A stretch of DNA of 64,000 nt from positions 200,877-264,876 of the forward strand of contig JAGWXT010000001.1 of NCBI GenBank assembly GCA_018969715.1, in the 5' to 3' direction. This document shows, in pieces, positions 28,371 through 35,561 of the stretch (positions are counted from its first letter, which is position 1; every line of letters begins with the position of its first letter). The stretch is from Actinomycetales bacterium (GTDB taxonomy: Bacteria; Actinomycetota; Actinomycetes; S36-B12; UBA5976). The notes below the pieces were generated by a model. That model was given only the letters and a program-made list of their open reading frames with translations. It was not told where the DNA came from and made no database searches. Both the position numbers and the translations under genes were made by a program.

Positions 28371-28511
28371 GTGGGCCGGCGAGTCCGGATGCTCGCTGTG
28401 GGAACAGTGGACCCGGGGGCGGCGTTGGTCACCTCGGAGGCACTGGCAGGTCCGGTGGACCTGCTCCGGGTGCGTCACGATGACGGATCAAGTGGAGGGG
28501 AGTACGGGTAG
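28371..28511 (+). CDS. Possible small ORF (46 aa) filling the gap before PAC2
   Basis: GTG 28371 directly abuts the stop of the deacetylase gene, and its TAG stop (28509-28511) directly abuts the ATG of the PAC2 gene, leaving no intergenic base on either side. The 46 residues (with VDPGAALVTSEALAGPVDLL) have no recognisable domain. Third codon positions are GC-rich but less so than in neighbours. No ribosome-binding site is clear; an internal ATG at 28389 would give 40 aa. It could be a chance open frame. Confidence 0.3.
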   Translation: MGRRVRMLAVGTVDPGAALVTSEALAGPVDLLRVRHDDGSSGGEYG

Positions 28512-29480
28512 ATGAGTGAGCACACCGAGCAGGAGAGGGTGATCCTCCCGGCCGAGGTCGGACGCCCGCTGCCGTCGGCCTCCGATGTCACCGTGCACGG
28601 GAACCTGTTGGCGGAGTCGCCCGTCCTGCTCCACAGCCTCCACGGCTTCCTCGATGCTGGCAATGGTCCGGTGCTCGCAAGTGAGCACCTGCTCAGTCTG
28701 CTGCCGCATCGGCTGATCGCATCCTTCGACTCCGACGCATTCCTCGACTACCGGGCACGACGGCCGCGGATGACCTTCGATGCCGATCACTACACCGGGG
28801 TCGAAATGCCGGAGATCCGGCTGTATGAGGTGACCGACCTTGACGGCACGCCCTTTCTCCTCCTGACCGGTCCGGAGCCGGACTATCGCTGGAACGCCTT
28901 CCTTGATTCCAGCATCCGCCTGATCGAGGCCGCCGGGGTACGCCTCGTTATCGGGATGGGGGCGATCCCATGGCCGACCCCGCACACCCGTCCCTTCAGT
29001 GTCTCTGCGCACGCAACCGACCGCAGCCACCTCGTGGGTCATCGGCCATGGGTTGGGCAGGTGGAGTTCCCCGGCCATATCGGGGGGGTGCTTGAGTGGC
29101 GGCTTGGCCAGCATCACGTTCCGGCGATGGGCTTCGCCGTCCACGTTCCGCACTACCTCGCCCAGTACCCGCACCCGCGGGTGGCGATGCGACTGCTGCA
29201 GTGCGTCGCCGACGCAACGGGGCTGCGGCTGCCGGTGGCCGAGTTGGAGCCGGCCGCACAGCGCGCCGAGCAGGAGATCGCCGGGTATGTGGAGCGATCA
29301 CCGGAACTTGCCGCCCTCGTCGGTGCCCTTGAAACCCAGCACGACGGGCTGGTCGCCCAGCGGGAACTCGGGTCGGCCAGTCCGGCCGCCGATGTGCCCA
29401 CCGCCGAGGAGATCGGTGCGCAGATCGAGGAGTTCCTTGCCGACCTGGAACGGCGTGGTCGGGAGGACAAGCAGGCCTGA
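28512..29480 (+). CDS. PAC2-family protein (first of two in the window)
   Basis: The 322-aa protein is a PAC2 (proteasome assembly chaperone 2-like) family member common in Actinobacteria. Visible: LLHSLHGFLDAGN (usual FxGWxDAG region), RPRMTFDADHYTGVEMPEI, LLLTGPEPDYRW, VIGMGAIPWPTPHTRPFSVSA and FAVHVPHYLAQYPHPRVAMR. The C-terminal third is rich in charged residues and likely helical (AEEIGAQIEEFLADLERRGR). Its function is not established. A GGAGGGGAG ribosome-binding site lies just upstream of ATG 28512. Confidence 0.88.
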   Translation: MSEHTEQERVILPAEVGRPLPSASDVTVHGNLLAESPVLLHSLHGFLDAGNGPVLASEHLLSLLPHRLIASFDSDAFLDYRARRPRMTFDADHYTGVEMPEIRLYEVTDLDGTPFLLLTGPEPDYRWNAFLDSSIRLIEAAGVRLVIGMGAIPWPTPHTRPFSVSAHATDRSHLVGHRPWVGQVEFPGHIGGVLEWRLGQHHVPAMGFAVHVPHYLAQYPHPRVAMRLLQCVADATGLRLPVAELEPAAQRAEQEIAGYVERSPELAALVGALETQHDGLVAQRELGSASPAADVPTAEEIGAQIEEFLADLERRGREDKQA

Positions 29481-29492
29481 GCGGGGTCCCGG

Positions 29493-30476
29493 TTAGGTTT
29501 CGTACCGGGTGGCGTCGAGGGCGCGGTTGGCGGCAACCCAGTCGGCTGTTCGCCGCAGCCCCTCCCGCAGGTCCACTGTCGGGTGCCAGTTGCACCACTG
29601 GCGCGCGCGGGTGTTGTCGCACACCAGTTCCCGGGTGTGGGCCCCACTGGGGCGCATCCGCTGGGGATCCTGGATGACGTGCGCGGGGGAGCCGGTCACC
29701 GCCACGCAGATCCGGGCAAGGTCGCCGATGCTCGTTGCCACTCCACTGCCGATATTGACCACCGAACCGAGGGCCGCATCGGAGCGGGCGACAGCGAGGA
29801 ACCCGGCGATCGTGTCCGATACGTAGGTGAAGTCGCGCATCGCAGCCAGGTCCCCGAGGGCGATGGTCGGCGCTCCGGAGAGCGCCTGATGCAGGATCGT
29901 CGGGATCACCGCCCGCATCGACTGACGGGGACCATAGGTGTTGAACGGACGGCAGACCGCAACGGGCGTGTTGAAGGCATGCCAGTACGACAGCGCCAGC
30001 ATGTCCGCGGCGATCTTCGTCGCCGAGTAGGGGGAAGTCGGCTGCAGGGGGTGCCCCTCGTCCACCGGCAGGTACCGGGGTGCACCGTAGGTGTCGCCCG
30101 AGGACGTGTGGACCATCCGGGCCACCCCATGCTCGCGGACCGCGGCGAGGACGTTGTGGGTGCCGGCGATATTGGTCTGGACGTAGGAGTCGGGTGCCTC
30201 CAGCGAATACGGCGCGGCGACCAGTCCGGCGAGGTGGAAGACGACCTCCTGGCCCCGGACCGCGACCGACACCCGCTGCGGGTCACGGATGTCCCCGGCA
30301 ATCAGCTCCACCTCCTGGTGACGGCCCCGCAGATGGCCGTGATCGCCATAGGGCTTGTAGTGGACGAGGGCCCGAACGGTCGCCCCCTGCTCGAGCAGGG
30401 CATCGATGAGGGTGCTGCCGAGGAACCCCTCGCCGCCGGTGACGAGGACGCGGCGGCCGGCCAGATCCATGGTCAC
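29493..30476 (-). CDS. NAD-dependent sugar epimerase/dehydratase, LegB-like
   Basis: Extended short-chain dehydrogenase of 327 aa. Cofactor motif TGGEGFLGSTLIDALL, FHLAGLVAAPYS, the active-site HTSSGDTYG, catalytic Tyr/Lys YSATKIAADMLALSY, then RPFNTYGPRQSMRAVIPTIL and RDFTYVSDTIAGF. The whole pattern resembles LegB-type nucleotide-sugar 4,6-dehydratases, although a UDP-sugar epimerase is possible. GTG 30476 overlaps the stop of the MurG-like gene, so the two are coupled. No other nucleotide-sugar genes are nearby. Confidence 0.85.
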   Translation of the reverse strand: MTMDLAGRRVLVTGGEGFLGSTLIDALLEQGATVRALVHYKPYGDHGHLRGRHQEVELIAGDIRDPQRVSVAVRGQEVVFHLAGLVAAPYSLEAPDSYVQTNIAGTHNVLAAVREHGVARMVHTSSGDTYGAPRYLPVDEGHPLQPTSPYSATKIAADMLALSYWHAFNTPVAVCRPFNTYGPRQSMRAVIPTILHQALSGAPTIALGDLAAMRDFTYVSDTIAGFLAVARSDAALGSVVNIGSGVATSIGDLARICVAVTGSPAHVIQDPQRMRPSGAHTRELVCDNTRARQWCNWHPTVDLREGLRRTADWVAANRALDATRYET

Positions 30477-31624
30477 CGCTGGCGCCGTTCCCGGCCGATC
30501 GCAAGGACGAGCTCTGCGAGGTGTGCTGCCGCACCGGGACGCGCCTGACCGGCTGCGGCGGTCGACATCGCCGCCAGCGCGGACGGATCGGCCTGCAGGG
30601 CCTCGATCAGGGGGGCCACCACCGCCGCAGTTGCTTCGGCGTCGAGGACCATCCGGGCCGCCCCGGCATCGACGAGAGTCTGCGCATTGTGGCGCTGGTG
30701 GTCGTCCACTGCCGCAGCGAACGGCACCAGGATCGAGGGGACACCGGCAAGTGCCAGTTCGGTCACCGTGCCCGCACCCGCGCGACTGACGACGAGGTCG
30801 CAGGCGGCGTACTCGGCGGACATGCTGTCGATGTAGTCATGCGCATCGATCCGGGCGCCCAGACCCTCCGCTGTGATCTGTGCGCTCACGCCGGCCAGAT
30901 GCGCTGCCCCCGTCTTCAGCCGGATTCGCAGCCGAGGGCGGTCCCGCCACCGCTCGGCGCAGCCGAGCGCCAGTCGATTGAGGGTCACCGCACCCTGGCT
31001 GCCGCCGAAGATGAAGACGACGAAGTCCTCATCCGTGAGACCTCGCTCAGCGCGCGCCCGCGCACGCAGGGCGGCGCGGCCCGGCACATCCAACGGTCGG
31101 AAGACCGGACTGCCGGTGAGGACGCTCCGGCCGCGCGGCAGCCGCTCGGCGACCGCCGGGAACGAGTACGCCGCCAGGGTGGCAAAGCGCGCCGTCAGCG
31201 CATTGGCCCGGCCGGGAACCGGGTGCGCCTCGTGGACGACGAGCGGAACGCCCAGACTGCGGGCGGCCAAGGCCAGCGGCACGCCGCCGTAGCCACCCAT
31301 GCTCACCGCGACATCGGCCTGCAACTGGCGGAGCAGCATCCGCGCCCGCCGCGTGGATCGGGATGCGGCAAGTGGCAGGCGGGCCGCCGTGCGACCGGTG
31401 AGCGGCACCATCGGGTAGAGGTGGAGGGGGTAGCCCGCCTCGGGCACAAGTCGACTCTCAAGGCCACGTGGGGTGCCAACGATCGCCACGGCCGTCCCCG
31501 GGGCGGCGGCGATCAGGGCGTCGGCAAGGGCCAGACCCGGATAGATGTGCCCACCGGTTCCGGCCGCGGCGATCACGATCGACAGCGGCCTCGGCGCAGC
31601 GGGTGGCATCCGGTCAGTGGTCAC
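30473..31624 (-). CDS. MurG-like glycosyltransferase
   Basis: GT28-fold protein of 383 aa related to MurG, which adds GlcNAc to lipid I. It has AAGTGGHIYPGLALADAL, the acceptor-site MGGYGGVPLALAA, VHEAHPVPGRANALTA (MurG has a HEQN-type motif here), FGGSQGAVTLN, SRAGAGTVTELAL and DDHQRHNAQ. It lies outside the division/cell-wall cluster and is coupled to a nucleotide-sugar enzyme, so it may be a second, specialised MurG. It could be the only murG, but the usual neighbours murC and ftsW are absent. GTG 31624 has a GGGAGG ribosome-binding site. Confidence 0.85.
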   Translation of the reverse strand: MTTDRMPPAAPRPLSIVIAAAGTGGHIYPGLALADALIAAAPGTAVAIVGTPRGLESRLVPEAGYPLHLYPMVPLTGRTAARLPLAASRSTRRARMLLRQLQADVAVSMGGYGGVPLALAARSLGVPLVVHEAHPVPGRANALTARFATLAAYSFPAVAERLPRGRSVLTGSPVFRPLDVPGRAALRARARAERGLTDEDFVVFIFGGSQGAVTLNRLALGCAERWRDRPRLRIRLKTGAAHLAGVSAQITAEGLGARIDAHDYIDSMSAEYAACDLVVSRAGAGTVTELALAGVPSILVPFAAAVDDHQRHNAQTLVDAGAARMVLDAEATAAVVAPLIEALQADPSALAAMSTAAAGQARPGAAAHLAELVLAIGRERRQR

Positions 31625-31706
31625 GGTGCCTCCCAGCGTAGGGCGCACCGCCGGCTCGCAGTGGGAGCGGTCGCGGTGGGCCGTCGATCGAGGAACCCGC
31701 CGCAGT

Positions 31707-31730
31707 GTCCGGCACGGTGGCGTGCCGGAC
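31707..31730. promoter_or_regulatory. Perfect 9-bp inverted repeat upstream of the VKOR promoter
   Basis: GTCCGGCAC (31707-31715) and GTGCCGGAC (31722-31730) are exact inverted repeats with a 6-bp spacer. They end at the base before a TACCCT box and so cover the -35 region. This is the layout of a regulator operator. Confidence 0.5.
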
Positions 31731-31736
31731 TACCCT
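31731..31736 (+). promoter_or_regulatory. -10 box upstream of the VKOR gene
   Basis: TACCCT directly follows the inverted repeat and is 6 nt before GTG 31743, which opens a 42-codon frame running into the VKOR start. Confidence 0.45.
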
Positions 31737-31742
31737 CCTGAT

Positions 31743-31871
31743 GTGGACCATGGACAGTGCGCCCGGCGCAGGCGAATGGGCAGGCGGGCCGTTGGGACAG
31801 GCAGGCCGTTGGCGGAGGGGCCAACGGGTGGCGGGCCACGGGGTGGCAGGGGCATGAGGACAGGTGACTGA
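31743..31871 (+). CDS. Possible leader peptide overlapping the VKOR start
   Basis: GTG 31743 lies 6 nt after TACCCT, so the transcript could be leaderless here. The frame encodes 42 Arg/Gly-rich residues (QCARRRRMGRRAVG near the start) and stops at 31871, 8 bp past the VKOR start GTG 31864. No domain is recognisable. It may be a translated leader or just an open frame in GC-rich DNA. Confidence 0.3.
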   Translation: MDHGQCARRRRMGRRAVGTGRPLAEGPTGGGPRGGRGMRTGD

Positions 31872-32511
31872 CATGGCAGGCGGAAATGGAACGCCGGGCA
31901 GCCCGCCGGCGGGTGAGCGACGGTCGGGTACCGCAGACGACCCGGCCGGCCCGCACTCCGCAACCGAGCCAGTCAGCCCGACACTCGGCTGGCTGCTGGC
32001 TGTCGGCGGTGCGGTCGGTCTCTATGCCAGTCTCGTGTTGACTCAGGACAAGATCCGCCTGCTCGCCGATCCGACGTACGTGCCCACCTGCAGTATCAAT
32101 GCGATCCTCTCCTGCGGTCGGATCATCGCAACCGATCAGGCATCCGTCTTCGGCTTTCCCAATCCGCTGATCGGCATCGGCGCCTTCAGCGTGCTGATCG
32201 CCCTCGGGGTGCTGCGCTGTGGTCGCGTGCTGCTGCCCCGCTGGGTGCTTGCCGGGGTTGTCATCGGATCGACTCTCGGTGGGCTCTTCGTGTCCTGGCT
32301 GGCGTACCAGAGCATCCTCACGATCGGGGCGCTGTGCCCCTGGTGCATGGTGGTCTGGGGGATGACAGTGCCGATCCTCGGGCTGTCACTGCGGGACCTG
32401 CTCGCCTCCGGCGGACCACGGCTGCGGCCATGGCAGCAGGCCTGCGGTTGGCTGGTGCTGCTGTGGTTCGCCGTCGTGTTGGCCGGCATCCTCGTCAGGT
32501 TCTACCTGTGA
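31864..32511 (+). CDS. Vitamin K epoxide reductase (VKOR) family protein
   Basis: Membrane quinone-linked oxidoreductase that reoxidises periplasmic disulfide catalysts (the DsbB role in many Actinobacteria). The 215-aa protein has a 40-residue polar N-terminus, then four to five transmembrane segments. The loop Cys pair is in CSINAILSCG and the active-site CPWC in GALCPWCMVVWG. GTG 31864 is taken; ATG 31873 is the alternative. No DsbA-like partner is adjacent. An inverted-repeat operator candidate lies 134 bp upstream. Confidence 0.9.
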   Translation: MTDMAGGNGTPGSPPAGERRSGTADDPAGPHSATEPVSPTLGWLLAVGGAVGLYASLVLTQDKIRLLADPTYVPTCSINAILSCGRIIATDQASVFGFPNPLIGIGAFSVLIALGVLRCGRVLLPRWVLAGVVIGSTLGGLFVSWLAYQSILTIGALCPWCMVVWGMTVPILGLSLRDLLASGGPRLRPWQQACGWLVLLWFAVVLAGILVRFYL

Positions 32512-32548
32512 GCACCCATTGGTCGACGTCAGCAGTCGCGAGAGGAGA

Positions 32549-32965
32549 ATGAGTGTGTCCACCTATGCGGTCGTCGTGTTGACCTTCAACAGCGCCGACG
32601 TCTATCACGGCGACCTGCCCGGAACTGCGCCTGAGCACATCAAGGCCGATTCGCACCACGGCCGCCTGACCCATCGCCACAGTGCCCGCGGATCGGTCTC
32701 CGGGCGCTACGCGAAGGCCGACGAGTCCTACTGGCGCGCCATTGCCAGTCACCTCCAGGATGACCGGCACATCCTGCTGCTCGGACACGGCAAAGGGCAC
32801 AGCAACGCAATGATCCAGTTCGTCGCGTGGGCGGCCACACACGACCATCCGTTGAGCGAGCGGATCCTCGGGGCGGTTGACGCTGATGTCGAGCATCTCA
32901 GCGATGGCGAGATCCTAGCCCTGGCTCGCGACTTCTTCGGCGACCGCCTCCCGCGCTGGGCCTGA
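32549..32965 (+). CDS. eRF1 domain-like 'translational machinery' protein
   Basis: The 138-aa protein resembles small bacterial proteins related to archaeal/eukaryotic release factor 1 domains. The pattern is an N-terminal strand YAVVVLTFNSADVYHGDLP (usual HxxVWLDHxEAxIF), a His-rich linker (HHGRLTHRHSARG), then ILLLGHGKGHSNAMIQFVAW, RILGAVDADVEHLSDGEILALARDFFG. Its role is unknown; a ribosome link is only inferred from homology. ATG 32549 follows a GAGGAG ribosome-binding site. It lies between VKOR and a HAD hydrolase. Confidence 0.65.
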   Translation: MSVSTYAVVVLTFNSADVYHGDLPGTAPEHIKADSHHGRLTHRHSARGSVSGRYAKADESYWRAIASHLQDDRHILLLGHGKGHSNAMIQFVAWAATHDHPLSERILGAVDADVEHLSDGEILALARDFFGDRLPRWA

Positions 32966-32977
32966 GGCGGGCACGCA

Positions 32978-33682
32978 GTGGATCCACGCGGGGTTGAGGT
33001 CCTGAGCTTCGACTGCTACGGAACCCTCATCGACTGGGAGCTGGGTCTCAGTGACGTCCTGGAACCGTTGATCAGCGCCCATCGTCCCGATGTCGACCGC
33101 GAGCAGCTGCTGGCCCGCTACGCCGCCGCCGAGGCTGCGGTGGAGCACGACACTCCCGGTCGCTATCCCGAGGTGCTGGCGATGGCCGCGACCCAGATGG
33201 CTGCCGGCCTCGGGGTGACCCTCGGCGAGGCCGAGCGCCAGCAGGTCGCCGAGTCGGTGCCGCACTGGCCGGCGTTCCCGGATTCCGCCGACGCCCTGGC
33301 GCGCCTCAAGCAGCGCTACCGGCTCATCATCCTGTCCAATGTCGACAATGGCAGCTTCCGGGCGAGCAATGCCCGCCTCGGCGTCACCTTCGATGAGGTG
33401 ATCACGGCGGAGGATCTCGGGTTCTACAAGCCCGATCCCCGCGCCTTCACCGCCCTATTGGACGCCGTCGCCCGCCTCGGCGTGACCCCGGGCCGACATG
33501 TGCACGTGGCCCAGAGCCTGTACCACGATCACGTGCCGGCGCAGGCGGCCGGGCTTCCCACGGTATGGATCAACCGCCGCCAGGGCAAGCCCGGATGGGG
33601 TGCCACCCCACCCCCGCCAGCCACCGTCACCCCGACGTGGGAGTATCCCTCCCTGGCCGCCTTCGCAGACGCGTGGGGCTGA
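32978..33682 (+). CDS. HAD-superfamily hydrolase, haloacid dehalogenase type II-like
   Basis: The 234-aa protein has the HAD nucleophile motif FDCYGTLIDWE at residue 11, an alpha-helical cap, motif II LIILSNVDNGSF, motif III FYKPDPRAF and motif IV region HVAQSLYHDHVPAQAAGLPT. This resembles L-2-haloacid dehalogenase type II proteins, but the true substrate is unknown. GTG 32978 is 12 bp after the upstream stop. Confidence 0.88.
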   Translation: MDPRGVEVLSFDCYGTLIDWELGLSDVLEPLISAHRPDVDREQLLARYAAAEAAVEHDTPGRYPEVLAMAATQMAAGLGVTLGEAERQQVAESVPHWPAFPDSADALARLKQRYRLIILSNVDNGSFRASNARLGVTFDEVITAEDLGFYKPDPRAFTALLDAVARLGVTPGRHVHVAQSLYHDHVPAQAAGLPTVWINRRQGKPGWGATPPPPATVTPTWEYPSLAAFADAWG

Positions 33683-33707
33683 GTCGATATGGGAGGCGAC
33701 CGCGGCG

Positions 33708-33956
33708 GTGAATGAGTCGACACCCACGGACGAAGTTGCCGGACCGCGCATCGGACGGCCGTGGTCCACCCGTTGGCCCCAGAATCTGGTGTTCGCAGTG
33801 CTCGCCGTTGCGGTCACCACGGCGGTGACCATCACCGGGGTCGGCTACCTCCGCCGGGGGGAGGGTGGGGTTGTGCCCTTCCTCATGGTGAGCGCCGCAC
33901 CGCCCCTTGGCCTGTACTACGCCTACTACTTCCTGTTCATGAGGCACGGGGATTGA
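33708..33956 (+). CDS. Small two-helix membrane protein ending in a tandem repeat
   Basis: GTG 33708 gives 82 aa with a polar N-terminus (residues 1-24) and two hydrophobic segments (NLVFAVLAVAVTTAVTITGVG and FLMVSAAPPLGLYYAYYFLF). No family is recognised with certainty. The last five codons and stop (MRHGD-stop) lie in the first unit of a 22-bp tandem repeat, so each repeat copy carries the same ATG-to-TGA segment. Confidence 0.6.
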   Translation: MNESTPTDEVAGPRIGRPWSTRWPQNLVFAVLAVAVTTAVTITGVGYLRRGEGGVVPFLMVSAAPPLGLYYAYYFLFMRHGD

Positions 33957-34036
33957 TCTCATGAGGCACGGGGATTGATCTCATGAGGCACGGGGATTGA
34001 TCTCATGAGGCACGGGGATTGATCTCATGAGGCACG
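33939..34036. repeat. 22-bp tandem repeat, four full units plus 10 bp
   Basis: Identical units start at 33939, 33961, 33983 and 34005, with a 10-bp partial unit at 34027-34036. Each unit contains ATGAGGCACGGGGATTGA (M-R-H-G-D-stop), and each junction creates the 8-bp palindrome CTCATGAG. The array sits 5 bp from the 3' end of tRNA-Leu. Confidence 0.95.
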
Positions 34037-34041
34037 TGCGG

Positions 34042-34124
34042 TGTCCGAGGGGGGACTTGAACCCCCACGCCCTTGCGGGCACTAGCACCTCAAGCTAGCG
34101 CGTCTGCCATTCCGCCACCCGGAC
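34042..34124 (-). tRNA. tRNA-Leu, anticodon GAG
   Basis: The minus strand folds into a class II tRNA. The acceptor stem pairs GTCCGGG (34124-34118) with CTCGGAC. The anticodon loop TTGAGGT is closed by CTAGC/GCTAG, giving anticodon GAG for CTC codons. There is a variable arm, then the T-loop region GGGGGTTCAAGTCCCCC. The 3' end reads A-CCG, so CCA is not encoded. A TATCCT -10 box lies on the minus strand at 34145-34140. Confidence 0.95.
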
Positions 34125-34201
34125 CGGGTCTGGAGGGACAGGATACGCGAACCGCCCGATCCCGTTCGGGCAGCATCGGGCACCCAACCGCCGGCAGAGC
34201 C

Positions 34202-34207
34202 TAGGCT
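34202..34207 (+). promoter_or_regulatory. -10 box for the M20 peptidase gene (leaderless layout)
   Basis: TAGGCT followed by 7 nt and GTG 34215. A hairpin (GCCCGA 34154-34159, TCGGGC 34166-34171) lies upstream, between this promoter and that of tRNA-Leu. Confidence 0.5.
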
Positions 34208-34214
34208 GCCGGAT

Positions 34215-35561
34215 GTGAGCGAGGTGTCCCCCATCGGCGCCGGTGCCCCGGCGATCGACTGGGCGCGTGCTGACGCCGAGGTGGTCGAGATCGCCGCGAC
34301 GCTCATCGGGATCGACACGACCAACCCCGGCGACGGCACCGGGCCCGGTGAGCGGGCGGCGGCGGAGTACGTCGTCTCCCTGCTGGCCGAGGTGGGTGTC
34401 GCCGCGGACATCGTGGGCCCCACCCCGGACCGCACCAGCGTGCTCGCCCGGATTCATGGACATGATCGACACCGTCCCGGCCTCGCCGTCCATGGTCATC
34501 TGGATGTGGTGCCTGCCCATGCCCCCGACTGGCAGGTGCCACCGTTCTCAGGTGCGGTGGTCGACGGCATCCTGTGGGGGCGGGGTGCCGTGGACATGAA
34601 GGGCCAGGTTGCGATGATCCTCGCGGTCATCCGCGCCCACATCCGGGCGGGCATCACCTGCCCGCGGGATCTCGTGCTCGCCTTCTTCGCTGATGAGGAG
34701 GCGGGGATGGTGCACGGCTCACGCTGGGTCACCGAGCACCATCCTGAGCACTTCGCCGGTGTCACCGAGGCGATCGGCGAGGTGGGGGGCTTCTCCCACT
34801 CCCTCAGCGGGGGTCAGCGCCTCTACCTGATCGCCACGGCCGAGAAGGGAATCAGCTGGTTGCGACTGATCGCCCAGGGGCGTGCCGGCCATGGAGCGAT
34901 GCTCAATGACGAGAACGCGGTCCTGCGGCTGGCGGCTGCGGTCGACCGGGTCGGGCGAGCGGAGTTCCCCATTCGGGTTCACCCGTCGGTCATGTCCCTA
35001 CTGTCCGCAGTCGCCGAGGTGTCAGGCACGGACTTCGATCCAGCCGATCTTGGTCCAACCGTCGCATTGCTCGGCTCCCTGGCCCCAATGGTGGGGGCGA
35101 GTCTGCGCAATACCGCGCAGCCCACGGGGCTGACCGCCGGCTACAAGGTGAACGTCGTGCCCGGGCAGGCATATGCCGAGGTCGATGGGCGCTACCTGCC
35201 GGGGGAGCGGACGGAGTTCCTCGCCCGGATCGACGAGCTCCTCGGCGAGCATGTGCGCCGCGAATTCATCTGCGATGACATAGCCGTCGAGTCGCCAGTG
35301 GCGGCAGGCATCGTCACCTCGATGGTCGAGGCGATCGGCGCGGTCGACCCGCAGGCTCGGGTTGTGCCCTACCTGCTCAGTGGTGGCACTGACAACAAGG
35401 CCCTGAGCCGGCTGGGCATCCACGGCTACGGCTTCCTCCCCCTGCGCCTGCCCGCCGAACTGGACTTCCTGCGCATGTTCCATGCCGTCGATGAACGGGT
35501 GCCCGTTGCCAGCCTGCAGTTCGGCATGCGCGCCCTTGAGCGCTTCCTCCGCATCGCATGA
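34215..35561 (+). CDS. M20/M25/M40 family zinc metallopeptidase
   Basis: Cytosolic dinuclear zinc peptidase or deacylase of 448 aa. Metal ligands are visible in AVHGHLDVVPA (His, Asp), WGRGAVDMKGQVAM (bridging Asp), the catalytic Glu pair in FFADEEAGM, and the late His in the C-terminal domain. The lid/dimerisation domain starts around KGISWLRLIAQGRAGHGAM. It is the likely counterpart of M. tuberculosis Rv2141c (annotated DapE2). It overlaps the next gene by 4 bp. Confidence 0.9.
   Translation: MSEVSPIGAGAPAIDWARADAEVVEIAATLIGIDTTNPGDGTGPGERAAAEYVVSLLAEVGVAADIVGPTPDRTSVLARIHGHDRHRPGLAVHGHLDVVPAHAPDWQVPPFSGAVVDGILWGRGAVDMKGQVAMILAVIRAHIRAGITCPRDLVLAFFADEEAGMVHGSRWVTEHHPEHFAGVTEAIGEVGGFSHSLSGGQRLYLIATAEKGISWLRLIAQGRAGHGAMLNDENAVLRLAAAVDRVGRAEFPIRVHPSVMSLLSAVAEVSGTDFDPADLGPTVALLGSLAPMVGASLRNTAQPTGLTAGYKVNVVPGQAYAEVDGRYLPGERTEFLARIDELLGEHVRREFICDDIAVESPVAAGIVTSMVEAIGAVDPQARVVPYLLSGGTDNKALSRLGIHGYGFLPLRLPAELDFLRMFHAVDERVPVASLQFGMRALERFLRIA

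Noticed and set aside
33939-34036. CRISPR-like array
   Set aside because: The units are contiguous with no spacers between them, and no cas genes are nearby.
33939-34124. Attachment site of an integrative element at tRNA-Leu
   Set aside because: The repeats do not copy the tRNA 3' end, and no integrase or second copy is present in the window.
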